The position numbers and the translations under genes are program-made. Of a stretch of DNA of 64,000 bases, positions 46,075 through 55,376 are shown piece after piece; positions within the stretch are counted from its first letter, which is position 1, and the number at the start of each line of letters is the position of its first letter. The DNA is from Nematostella vectensis (taxonomy: Eukaryota; Cnidaria; Anthozoa; Actiniaria; Edwardsiidae), in the NCBI RefSeq assembly GCF_932526225.1, contig NC_064038.1:12151070-12215069 (forward strand). The letters run 5' to 3'. The notes under the pieces were generated by a model. It was not told where the DNA came from. It worked only from the letters and a program-made list of their open reading frames with translations, and ran no database searches.

Positions 46075-46701
46075 ATTGCGTACGGTATTTGATCAATTGA
46101 TTTAACCATTCGTCTATCACAGTCACCCTTATCCTTTCCCATGTCATAGCAAATATCATGGTGGGCTGATATATCCAATTTATTCAACGGTTTGACTTTC
46201 CAATCAGTTACTTGGCCAGTCTCTTTGTCGTATACGAGTTGTTTCTCAAGCAAATTGTACGGCCCTATATATTTGTAGCTCCCAGGTGTGAACCCCGCCT
46301 TTAGGCTTGGGTAGGTAGCCGATTATTTTATGGACGTCGCGTTTTCCACCTTTCTTCGGTGATATCTTGGCTGACAAATCTGATGTGATGCTATCGATAC
46401 CTTGTTCCACATATCGGTTTGCCGCCTTCCTAATCGCTCTCTTAGCGAAGTCTGATTAAACAGCTTAAGAGGCTCCTTGACGGAGAGCTAGCTCTCAAAG
46501 CTTTCCGACAGCCTTTGCCCCAGTCGTGAACAGGAGCTTACCAAGACTTCCATCTCCTGTTGCCGTAGTAAATTTAGACTTCATCGCCCCACATTCACCA
46601 CACTCTCCAACCATATGGAGGCGTCCGTTCTTGGATACTTCTGTTTTCTGGTTGTTGGTATCAGTGAATTTCCTCTGTCGCAAACAGTATATTTTGCTCA
46701 T
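46075..46701 (-). pseudogene. Zinc-finger and PLA2-like (parvovirus VP1-type) protein
   Basis: Starts at ATG 46,701 next to a CTAAC/AT-rich leader. The first ~45 residues carry an incomplete zinc finger: Y-C-L-R-Q at the start (one cysteine replaced) and C-G-E-C-G. After frame changes, G-F-T-P-G and Y-I-G-P-Y-N appear at about 46,280, then H-H-D-I-C-Y at about 46,165, followed by D-K-G-D-C-D-R-R-M. The pair of a G-P-x-N calcium-loop-like motif and H-D-x-x-Y with acidic follow-up is the pattern of viral phospholipase A2-like domains used for membrane passage during entry. It runs on towards the integrase frame with no clear stop-start gap, so the two may belong to one gene or have been joined by decay. 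Confidence 0.75.
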
Positions 46702-46704
46702 TTT

Positions 46705-46722
46705 CTATATATTATCGTTAGA
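46705..46722 (-). promoter_or_regulatory. CTAAC/AT-rich leader before zinc-finger/PLA2 gene
   Basis: On the minus strand this reads tctaacgataatatatag, directly before the ATG at 46,701. The TAA is also the stop codon of the protease gene, so stop and leader overlap. Confidence 0.55.
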
Positions 46723-47592
46723 CAATAGATGCAAAAGTCCGGATGAAGGTCTCATTGATCTCGTCAGGCTTCAGTTTGAAATCGAGTAGAATGTCGATAG
46801 GTCTCCGCCCTATATTACGCTGTTGGATGTAGTAAATACAGTAGTATCCACACATAATCGAGTTAACAGCTTGGATCTGAGATGAGTTGTATTCAGTCGG
46901 CTTGTCGCTTTGTCTTATATATTTAGCACACTCGACAGGGGGCTGGAAGCCGAAATTTTCGAAGTACTCTACGCATTCGTTATCCGTTTTATTACACATG
47001 GCGACCCAATGTGTGCCATCACCGTCGAAATAGTCTTGAAGGTTAACGATTAGACTACTATTATTTTTATTGTTAGGAGGTAGAATGTCTTTACTTAATG
47101 TCCCGACGTAGCTTTTCACGTTCCTCATAATTGTGTCGATCTCGATATTGCTTAGCGGCTGTTCCAAGTTCCTCGGAAGGGGGGTGGGCGGCTCATTGTC
47201 CCTGGGAGTACCAGCCCTTTTGCTGTCTTTTAGCGCGCCTTTCCTCGATCTCCTAACAACTGTCCCATGCAAAGCGATCCCTTTACCATTAAAGACACCC
47301 CCCAGTAGATTAGGGAGTAAGGACGCAGCGAGGCCGCCGAGAAGGGCTCCGAGAAACACTCCTTGTTTCGTTAGTTGTGTTTTTGATAGCTTGATATCAA
47401 CACCTACGCCCTTTGATTTAGCCATGCTAATCTTATTAATTTGTGTCTCGTTAGACGAATCTTGTCATAACCATGAAAGTCACTAGATGATAGTCTAATC
47501 GTGGTTGAGGTCTCGTTTCTTACACCTGAGGCTATTTTACGCTTCTGCATATCAGAGAGTTTTAGTGATGTCACTACGTAGCTTGTTGGCAT
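46718..47592 (-). pseudogene. Adenain-like cysteine protease with pX-like N-terminus
   Basis: The start at 47,592 follows a CTAAC/AT-rich leader. The N-terminal ~60 residues show S-L-K-L-S-D-M-Q, I-R-L-S-S-S-D-F and a R-L-T strand. One frame change near 47,405-47,425 leads into D-I-K-L-S-K-T-Q-L-T-K-Q-G and a hydrophobic glycine-rich segment. The protease follows: D-G-T-H-W-V-A-M with the catalytic His, Y-F-E-N-F-G with the acidic residue, and M-C-G-Y-Y-C with the catalytic Cys. This is the order His-Glu-Cys known from adenovirus protease, which matures capsid proteins. The fusion of a membrane-active pX-like module to the protease is notable. All catalytic positions are present, so the frameshift may be the only defect. 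Confidence 0.88.
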
Positions 47593-47595
47593 TTT

Positions 47596-47614
47596 ATATA
47601 TAATATCGTTAGAT
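47596..47614 (-). promoter_or_regulatory. CTAAC/AT-rich leader before protease gene
   Basis: Minus strand tctaacgatattatatata four bases before the ATG at 47,592. Nearly identical to the leader at 46,705. Confidence 0.55.
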
Positions 47615-47628
47615 AATATGGCGCCTGT

Positions 47629-48094
47629 CTACAGAATTGCCCCAAGCAATGGTATGTCCTTAAAAGATGAATTGGGTCCTAGTATGATCCCTCTACCCTT
47701 CTTCGGTCTACGTTTTCTTCTCTTGACGTCTTTACCTCGAACTGCTTTATTACTGGCACCTGAGATAGCTCCTGAGGCTACAGCAATTCCAAGAGATGGT
47801 AGTACCTTTTATTAGCACAAACGGTGCGACCATTCTCATCAAGTTACCCAATCCAGCGAGAAACCCACCCTGCTTCGCCATCTGCGTCTTTGATAGTTTC
47901 AGGCTAACTCCAGTAACCGTACTCCTTGCTGACACGACTTTCTTATACTGAGTCTTAGTTAAACCTAAGTGATAATTTCCACTAAGCCGAGAGGCTGTTA
48001 GTCTTATTGACACTGGCTGCTTCTTTATGTACGCGTTCTGGATCGTCTCCTTTTGAGACGCGATAAGATTAAACCCTGTTTTTAAGTAACTCAT
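47629..48094 (-). pseudogene. pX-like structural protein, paralogue 3 (frameshifted)
   Basis: From ATG 48,094 the N-terminal part contains V-S-I-R-L-T-A-S-R-L-S-G, L-G-L-T-K-T-Q-Y and V-S-L-K-L-S-K-T-Q-M-A-K-Q-G-G-F, the same module as in the protease gene. It is followed by a hydrophobic stretch. A frame change near 47,810 leads to a lysine/arginine-rich patch and the C-terminal I-I-L-G-P-N-S-S-F-K-D-I-P-L-L-G. Short basic proteins with a hydrophobic segment next to the capsid gene fit a minor capsid-core role like adenovirus pX/pVI. That function is inferred from position and composition. Confidence 0.7.
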
Positions 48095-48110
48095 TTTCTA
48101 TACCATTATG

Positions 48111-49510
48111 TTACACAACAACGTTCATTCTACCACTAACCCCCTCTAATTGCATAAACCTATCTGACAGTACCATGGCGTAGACATAGTACAGAACGTC
48201 TGCTGTGTCCGCTATATTCCGGAAGTTCCCTCCGAAATCGAACTGTACCTCGATGTCTGCCATGCTGTTTTGGATATGCTCACTGTATTTACTCACGTCA
48301 AAGTGGTAGATAGGATACAGAGACGACCAGTCCTCGGCGCTCAATTGGGATCCTGTATCGGTGTCTTGGTACTTGTTCATAGACTCCAAAGACATCATAT
48401 ACGCTCTTAAATAGTTGCTGTTAGCAGCAGCGAAATTCGTTGCGACCTTTCGGTTTGGGTACTGTGTTGAGTTCACCCTTACAGCTATTCTAGTTAGATT
48501 GCCACTATCGAACAACATGTTATGGATATTTTGGGGATTCGCATTAGGGTGACGCTCAAATGTCTGTAACCCGATGAAAAAATGTTTTTGTGATTGACTG
48601 CCTGCCAGAGAAGTGATCCTGCATGTCGGGCTAGTATCAGCGGCTTAAAACATTGTTCTGTACGCCCTAATCTGCTCAAAGTACAGATTATTGATGTGTC
48701 CAGAGACCATCTTATTCTCTAATGCAGATTGAATCTCTAGAGATGGGACGATCTTAGGTATCCATAAGGATAAGTGCGAGATATTGAACTTACCACACCT
48801 ACAGCGGCAGCCTTTATTATGATATACCTACTTGGAGAATTTCGGGTTAAGATCAATGTGAAAGACCGTTTCAATGTATTTGCAGAACCCAAAAATCTGA
48901 GAGAGAGGTAAGAACAGAGACAACTGCTTATCGCCTGTCGTCACCATATGTCTGGCAGTGAACCCTAGATTAGCAGATCGGCTTGTATTGTACCGATTAA
49001 TAGCGCTGATGAGGCTCGTCCTGCCGGCTGCGGCGTTCGCATCGTCAGCAGGTGCTGTCAGCGCTGTTTTTAGTGATGGTGTGTCGGTACCAGTGTCTCT
49101 GAACCATCAGAGGTTTGAGCCGGTTGATCTACTGTAATCATCTGAGAACATAACGAACCCCATGATCAAAGCGCACTCGAGTAGGTAGTCAATGATTAGC
49201 TCTACTGTTTGGTTGTTAATTTGATACTCAGCACTCTTGCACAAACTCCACGCGTTGTTCACTAGGGAAACAACATCAGTAGCAGCGTAGTCAGCACCGG
49301 CGTTGGTTTGCAGCTTAACTCGAATCTCGATGAACGCCTTATTTGGTCGCAGATACACGTCCTCGTCTCGTGTTTCCAGTATCCTCTGACCGTCCTTATT
49401 CATATCGTTCGGGTCTCTCGGGAATTACTCAATGTATTTGAGCTTCTGAATAGAATTGTCTATGGGGTTACCCGTGTTGAAATCGAAGTATGACTCTCAA
49501 CTTGTGTCAT
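48111..49510 (-). pseudogene. Major capsid protein, double jelly-roll type (broken)
   Basis: Translation starts at ATG 49,510 with M-T-Q-V-E-S; the N-terminus passes a stop near 49,425. Open blocks then cover 49,403-49,107 (including L-R-P-N-K-A-F-I-E-I-R-V and Y-S-R-S-T-G-S-N), parts of 49,100-48,680 and the C-terminal 48,518-48,111 block (R-I-A-V-R-V-N-S-T, Y-P-I-Y-H-F-D-V-S and D-V-L-Y-Y-V-Y-A). Together they span about 467 codons. The location between the pX-like and penton-like genes, the length and the beta-rich pattern match the Polinton capsid protein, which forms the icosahedral shell. Frame changes occur near 49,200, 48,800 and 48,500-48,680. The identification is by pattern and position; no structure comparison was possible. 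Confidence 0.8.
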
Positions 49511-49587
49511 CGTATATATTATATAATTACACAAAACTACAACCGTTTCATGCCACTGCCGGCTATAATATTCGACAAGATGGCTCT

Positions 49588-49859
49588 CTAGCGGTTATTT
49601 AGGACTTCCCGCACTTTGGGATTAGCGAAGGCTTCCCGAACACCCGTTTTAACCCGTTTTAGTATCTCTTTTGTTGCTTTATGTTTAGTGTATGGCAAGG
49701 CTTTTATCACCACAGGCTTCAGGATTTTGTCTGTAATGGCGTTTTATTGACAATCTTACTACCAGTTGACACCAACCCTTTGACACGGTCAACCACGTTG
49801 CCGCCAATATTTCCACCAATCACTTTACGTTTTCAGTATCGCTCTCTTGTTAACAGCAT
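49588..49859 (-). pseudogene. Small basic Maverick protein remnant
   Basis: Between the capsid and penton-like genes, starting at ATG 49,859 beside a CTAAC/AT-rich leader (49,860-49,876). The minus strand encodes K-I-L-K-P-V-V-I-K-A-L and K-R-V-K-T-G-V-R-E-A-F in a frame reached after at least one shift. Lys/Arg-rich and small, it resembles the basic accessory proteins near Polinton capsid genes. Function unknown. Confidence 0.45.
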
Positions 49860-49876
49860 TATATAATATAGTTAGA
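49860..49876 (-). promoter_or_regulatory. CTAAC/AT-rich leader before small basic ORF
   Basis: Minus strand gtctaactatattatat directly before ATG 49,859. The stop of the penton-like gene lies immediately upstream. Confidence 0.55.
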
Positions 49877-50617
49877 CTAAAAGTTGCTTAGATGTATAAA
49901 ATACTTTACTCTCTCGTCGTTCATATCGATCAGATCTCCGTTCTGGTTCCTCAATGAAAAGGTCATGCTATTCATCAGCCCTCTCTTACTGATGTTGATG
50001 TTAAACCGTTGTGTTGGGTTTAGTTTTATCAGATTGCCTGGGGGCACGTCTGGTGAGTAGCTATAAATAACATCACTGGTCTTACCGTTAATGAATGAGT
50101 CTGATATCAAGTCACAAAAAGTTTGCACCGTGTCAACTTGCGTGATCTCTACCGCATTATCTGATGAATGGAAACCATCTCCCTCGACAATTTTCTAGTC
50201 GAAACCTAATATAGCTCTCACATCACTCTTATCAATCGTAAAATCAACCTTGTATCCGTTATTTAGCTCTAAAATTGACTTCCCCGTATTGTAATTTGGA
50301 GTTATCAAGATGTACGACTCATCGTCTTGAGTATCCCAGTCACCATTCTTCATAAGGCGTTTCAGAGCTGTGTCGATGTCAATGATGTTATAAGCGCCCT
50401 CCTCTATCACAACCGTCTTCCACTTGGTGCCGTTATGATATTTGAACTGGTTGTTATTCTTATGGATATTGTACCAGCTATAACACATGGTTGCATCGAT
50501 CAAACAGAGTTGGTCATTTTTAGTGGCCTCCAGCTCGATCGGGGGCGCGAATTCACTAGTGAAATACTCGCTAGTCCAAAGGCACTTCTTGCTATCGAAA
50601 AACATTGTGGTATACAT
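49877..50617 (-). pseudogene. Penton-like minor capsid protein, one internal stop
   Basis: A 247-codon gene from ATG 50,617, in one frame throughout, interrupted by a single TAG (50,195-50,197). The N-terminal part has F-A-P-P-I-E-L-E, W-Y-N-I-H-K-N and Y-N-I-I-D-I-D. The C-terminal part, beyond the stop, has Y-S-Y-S-P-D-V-P-P-G and R-G-L-M-N-S-M-T-F-S-L-R-N-Q-N-G, ending F-I-H-L-S-N-F. This is a beta-rich pattern known from the gene next to the major capsid gene in cnidarian Polintons, usually assigned as the vertex (penton) protein. Its start and stop abut leaders of the neighbouring genes. Apart from the nonsense codon it looks intact. Confidence 0.7.
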
Positions 50618-50634
50618 TATATAATACCGTTATA
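50618..50634 (-). promoter_or_regulatory. AT-rich leader before penton-like gene
   Basis: Minus strand ataacggtattatata directly before ATG 50,617. It shares the tattatata core but has taacg in place of ctaac. Confidence 0.45.
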
Positions 50635-50854
50635 ATACAATTCTTTGTACTCCTCCCGCGTTATCTCACCGTCGTTTAGTAGCTTGCCGATTATATGAAT
50701 AGCCTCATTTGTCATTCTCTTTGATGTGTTACCGGCCTCTTTTGACGCCATAATCAACTCCAACCGTTCGCAATGCTCGTTTGGGTCTTTGTAATATTTA
50801 ACACTATTTTTACTACAGCTATCCTTAGTCCCTAACCCAACCTTACCACTCTTT

Positions 50855-51206
50855 GACGTGTATGGAGACAATCCAGATAGTTCAAACAGTTTGACTTTGA
50901 CGTGTATGGAGACAATCCAGATAGCTCAAGCAGTTTGACTTCGACGTGTATGGAGACAATACAGATAGTTCAAACAGTTTGACTTTGACGTGTATGGAGA
51001 CAATCCAGATAGTTCAAACAGTTTGACTTTGACGTGTATGGAGACAATCCAGATAGTTCAAGCAGTTTGACTTTGACGGGTATGGAGACAATCCAGATAG
51101 TTCAAACAGTTTGACTTTGACGTGTATGGAGACAATCCAGATAGTTCAAACAGTTTGACTTCGACGTGTATGGAGACAATCCAGATAGTTCAAACAGTTT
51201 TCTAAA
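50855..51206. repeat. 44-bp minisatellite inside a Maverick gene (~8 copies)
   Basis: Unit gacgtgtatggagacaatcc + agatagttcaaacagtttgact, with a 44-bp period. It recurs about eight times with few substitutions. Since 44 is not a multiple of three, each added copy shifts the reading frame. Confidence 0.95.
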
Positions 51207-51992
51207 CAACTGCTGGGCTCCCTCTATGTAGTTTCGCCTTGGGTTATACCTTTTGCTTAGTAAGTCTATGAAAGAGTGGTCGACCTTTTTAGAGAGTACC
51301 TTTTTTCCGCTCTGATTATACGCTTCCAATCTCATCTCCAGCAACTTTTTGGGGGTCTATGTACAGATTACCAAACATACCATCTGCGGATAGCTTTAGC
51401 CCTTTACGAGTTTTTGGCGTTTGTACTGAGTCCTCATCTGGCACATACTTGATCTCGACTTCTTTTGGTGTTTCCGCAACAGCCTCCTCCTCTCCCTTAG
51501 GCTTTTTTTAGACGTACCGAACACCCTTTTACTATACGTCTGCAACGATTGTTTCTCATTTCCCAACCGTTCTTTTTTGGATTTCGACTTTGTGCCTTCT
51601 ATCTGTTGATTTAACTCACGGATCTTTTTGTCTACGGAATACTTCGATGGTGTGGTCTCTAGAGTGGGGTCAATATCATGCTTTACGAGTCTCTTCGTAT
51701 CCAATGCGCCAAACTGGGACTTTGGCGTCCCACCAACAGCTCCCCCATCTCCACCAGCTTCCTCCTCTTCGTCGATCGGTTCTAGATCACCAAGCCGAGA
51801 TGTCGCCCCATCCAACCACGACTCGACCCCTCTCGTTGATCCTTGTGTTGATACTGCTTCAGTTAGACTATCTACAGCTTCCACAATATTCTCTTGGTTC
51901 TCTTGTAGATTCAATAAGACAAGCTATTCAATGTTTAGTACAATAAGAGGTACCGCCGTGGACGGTAGGGACGTCAGAACTTCACAACCGAG

Positions 51993-53683
51993 ATGTTAGA
52001 CCAGACACAAGATCTAGACCTTTCAACCGACAGCACAGGTCAAACCCTCATAATCGATATAAGCAAAGCCCCCCTAGTCAATCTAAGATTCACCATCAAA
52101 AATAAAAGGTATGAGCAAGCCATAACACACCCAAAGTTTGGTGTCATATACAGTGTCGACTTCTCTGACTCTATAGGAATGACTGTGATATGCCTAGACC
52201 ACGATGGTATAACAAGAACCATCGACATTATCAAAAATAAAAACCTCAACCTACACCTCACCAAAATAAGCTTTTATAGCATATTAGGTCTTCAGGGGGC
52301 ACAAGGCGCCAGAGGCCTTAAGGGAGACAAAGGAGAAAAAGTAGACCAAGGCATACATGTACTAAAGGGAGGCAAAGGAGACAAAGGAGAGAAAGGAGAA
52401 AAGAGAGACCAAGGCATACAGGTACTAAAGGGAGGCAAAGAAGACAAGGAAGACCAAGTACTAAAGGGAGACCAAGGCGTGTCAGCCACAGCGACGCCAA
52501 TCATCACAGGGGAAGCCGCATTCTCCCTTTGAAATGTAGGCGATCACGTTGACACGGCCTTCGATATGACCGCTTGTGACATGGTAAAATTCGCGTTTGA
52601 GTACATCGCCAATAGGAAGACAAGCACAGTCACACGCCTCGGCCGCGGTAAAAACCGTGGGACAAATACTCTCCTTCTACTCCAACATTGAGAGAACGCA
52701 AGACCCAAGCTATCGGTTCGGCCTCAAAGTGTTATCGAACTCCCCCCTCGAAATTACCATGAACAACCTGGCTAGTGACAATAAACTTGTCGGTATCCAG
52801 GGGCTAAAGTTTGGCGGCTCCGATGTACCTCTCACTAGTCAACTCCTCGGATCACACGACTTCGACCCATGCCTCGACGTAACGTACAATGGAACCCAGC
52901 AACTGAGTGCTTATGGGTGTGGTGCAGAGAGAATGGGATAAAGTCAAGACCAGATGGGGCAGACACCATCCCCTTCCAGAAAAAAACACCAACTTCGTGG
53001 GGTATTTTGGTGAGTTCCGCTTGATAGACGCTGGCATTGAGATCGTACGGCTCCCAAGTGAGGGATCATGTAAGGTGTCCAGAGTCGATCAAATGACGTT
53101 TAAACAAGGTCTGAAAGTCGACCATGGTAGAGACGGTAAGGATGGTAAAGTCGGCCCGCAAGGACCACAAGGCCTGAGGGGTGAGCCATTCGTATATGGA
53201 GACTTTACCCCAGAACAAATAAACGCCCTCAGACCTGAACAAAAGTCATATATCACACACAACGCCTTTGGAGCTCAACATCAAGTAACCTGAAAATAAC
53301 CAGAGGCTTCTACCTAGTAGACGATATCCCAAATGGGGCACAAGAAACAATAGCCATCTCTCTACCTATCGATAACACTACCGGACTGACAGCATCTAGA
53401 GGCTACACCATTCGAATCGAGTGCTACTGCATAGACCCAAATATGATGCTTACGATGGGTTCCATCAACATCCAAACGGCTGGGTCGCGTTTCCGTGGGG
53501 ATAGCATTAAGAGAGACGCCATAGATGGGAAGGGGGTCAAACCCTACCATTCTTCACATCAATACCGAGACGGGCGCTAACCCAGCGCTTTTCACTAACA
53601 ATGTAATGTGTGAGGAGCCATGCGGCGATGTCGAGTACATGTACGACAGCACAAAACAAGAAACGTGCATCGATATTATCTAA
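51993..53683 (+). pseudogene. Collagen-like fibre protein of the Maverick
   Basis: The only large gene on the plus strand. The first block (51,993-52,532) has a beta-rich N-terminus followed by about 20 Gly-x-y triplets (G-A-Q-G-A-R-G, G-D-K-G-E-K), partly imperfect. The second (52,597-52,941) and third (52,907-53,293) blocks continue in other frames. The third has a further short Gly-x-y run (G-K-D-G-K-V-G-P-Q-G-P-Q-G) and F-T-P-E-Q-I-N-A-L, like the stem of a trimeric fibre. The last part, to the stop at 53,681, has G-L-T-A-S-R-G-Y-T-I-R-I and ends in a cysteine-containing tail. Three to four frame changes break the gene. A role as a capsid fibre or other receptor-facing protein is an inference from the collagen-like stem. 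Confidence 0.7.
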
Positions 53684-53695
53684 CCATATAATATA
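53680..53695 (+). promoter_or_regulatory. CTAAC/AT-rich leader before 56-aa ORF
   Basis: Plus strand ctaaccatataatata directly before ATG 53,696. It includes the stop codon of the fibre gene, the same arrangement as on the minus strand. Confidence 0.55.
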
Positions 53696-53866
53696 ATGGA
53701 CAACATGTACAAAGCAAAACCACACGAGAGTGGCCAAATCTACCCAACCATTCCAACCGAGGAATACAATGGTAAAAGTTTCAGACTACAACAAATCTGC
53801 TCTATTAAGAACTCTAACGCAAACCTCCAACAAACCTCCGAAAAACTAAACAAAACTTTAGCATAA
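53696..53866 (+). CDS. Small Maverick protein (56 aa)
   Basis: A complete 56-codon ORF directly after the fibre gene. The TAA stop of that gene sits in a CTAAC/AT-rich junction, and the ATG follows 12 bases later. It starts M-D-N-M-Y-K-A-K-P and includes Y-P-T-I-P-T and G-K-S-F-R-L, a pattern I associate with a small conserved ORF in cnidarian Polintons. Function unknown. Confidence 0.55.
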   Translation: MDNMYKAKPHESGQIYPTIPTEEYNGKSFRLQQICSIKNSNANLQQTSEKLNKTLA

Positions 53867-54233
53867 GGTTTTATTATGATAAGACCCCATATGGGAAGCA
53901 TATACATATCTCTAGAGAAAGATGGTGATCACTTCGTCTCTACACGTTTAGTTCACAAACCTGCTTCCACAACTCCTCATAATACCTCAGGGTCCTATGA
54001 CTTATATATTTTATGCATTGACTCATACTCTGCTTCTCATCTTTCGATTGAAACAATTTGTAGAGAATGAACTTTATATACATAAATCGTCTTCTAGTAA
54101 TTTATTTATTCATAGCCGTCTGAACTCGCTCGAATCTCCCGAGTAGGTCATGCTTATTCCCTTCTAAGTCAAAATCAAACAACGCATTCTCTAAATTGTA
54201 CTTCCGATGGTACACCGACTTCCTACGTATCCT

Positions 54234-54467
54234 TTACATTTTCTCGTAAAAATAAAACCACTCGACGGCATAATCGTATCCATGGTGAACACCACAATTT
54301 CTACACACATTAGCTCCATTGTCATTCACCATATCCTGCCTACCACAACATGCCTCGAACCTCGCCGAATCTCCCTTAGTCACGTACTCCGCAATCCTTA
54401 GATCACAAAATGGACAGTAATATCCATCTTCCTTTAATGCCTTATGGATCTCTGTATTACAATCCAT
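54234..54467 (-). CDS. Zinc-ribbon protein of the Maverick (77 aa)
   Basis: An intact ORF with three cysteine pairs: Y-C-P-F-C near residue 18, E-A-C-C-G in the middle and C-R-N-C-G-V-H-H-G after N-D-N-G-A-N-V. The C-x2-C spacing and the C-R-N-C-G end resemble zinc ribbons of viral late transcription factors and TFIIB-type proteins, so a role in transcription of the element is possible. It reads towards the fibre gene and is the rightmost gene before the right TIR. It has no frameshift. Confidence 0.6.
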   Translation of the reverse strand: MDCNTEIHKALKEDGYYCPFCDLRIAEYVTKGDSARFEACCGRQDMVNDNGANVCRNCGVHHGYDYAVEWFYFYEKM

Positions 54468-54489
54468 TCTATATGCTAATCTGGTTTAC

Positions 54490-55290
54490 AGTCAATTCGT
54501 GCACAAACCGTTTCGTCCATAACCAACTCGTCCACAAATTGAGTTAATTCGTCACACATAGTTTTCACAAAAATGTAGCCTCGTAGCACAAGTGTTTCAT
54601 ATAAAAACGTCTAACTGTGAAAAAGAGAGTCTTTTTAGAACTTCATATGCACAGTTATTCGGAACGCCAATTCGACATAAAACATTGCATTAAAACGAAC
54701 CCTTACGAAACTAGAACCGAATTAATCGTGTAGTTATTTTTATGCGATTTCAGCGAAGCGGCTAAGATTAGCGATGTCTTTCACGCCGCTACGATCGTTG
54801 TGTTGTTTAACAAGAAAACACTGCCGACACAAATTAAACACAAAAATTTCGCTCTTATTCCTTTAATATATCACGAACCCCTACGTAACTAGCACCGAAT
54901 TAATCCCTGGAATACGTAGACAAAGGATTGTTAGTTATTTTTGTGTGATTTCAGCAAAGCGGCTAAGATTATCGATGTCTTTCACGCCCGCTTCGAGACC
55001 GTTGTGTTGTTTAACAAGAAAACACTGCCGACACAAATTTAACACGAAAACTTCGCTCTTATTCCTTTAATACATCACGAACCCCTAAGTAACTAGCATC
55101 GAATTGATCCTTGGAATAAGTAGATTAAGGATTGTTTAGTTATTTTTGTGCTGTTTCAGTGATGAGGCTACATTTTTGTGAAAACTATGTGTGGACGAGT
55201 TGACTCTATTTTTGTGGACGAGTTGGCTCTACTTGTGGACGAGTTGACTCAATTTGTGGACAAGTTGATTGTGGACGACCCGTTTTTTGG
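54490..55290. mobile_element. Nested inverted-repeat element inside the Maverick
   Basis: Left arm 54,510-54,583 and right arm 55,164-55,280 are inverted copies (gaggctacatttttgtgaaa on the right, its complement on the left). Both contain a GTGGACGAGTTG-type minisatellite, longer on the right. Between them, a ~200-205-bp unit starting tagttattt with tttcag(c/t)gaagcggctaag is repeated about 2.3 times (54,731, 54,932, 55,137). It encodes nothing. It may be an inserted MITE or a rearranged subterminal region. Confidence 0.6.
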
Positions 55291-55376
55291 ACGAAGTGTC
55301 TGGATACCGCTTATACAAGAGATTATATTTTTATGTAACGTCATGACACAGCACATCTAGAACATTCCACTTTGTC

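Larger units (their letters stand above)
50617..51914 (-). pseudogene. Maverick structural protein with internal minisatellite
   Basis: From ATG 51,914 the N-terminal ~170 codons encode an acidic then basic, low-complexity protein (I-D-E-E-E-E-A-G-G, S-K-K-S-L-R-E-R-R-R-L-L). After frame changes, about 51,400-51,340 gives G-N-L-Y-I-D-P, then L-E-M-R-L-E-A-Y-N and D-H-S-F-I-D-L-L. The region 50,855-51,206 is a 44-bp minisatellite that repeats an L-S-G-L-S-P-Y-T-S-K-S-like peptide in shifting frames. The last part (50,871-50,617) has D-P-N-E-H-C-E-R-L-E and G-E-I-T-R-E-E-Y. The flanking parts resemble one ORF conserved in cnidarian Polintons, function unknown. The stop codon overlaps the start of the penton-like gene by one base. 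Confidence 0.6.
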
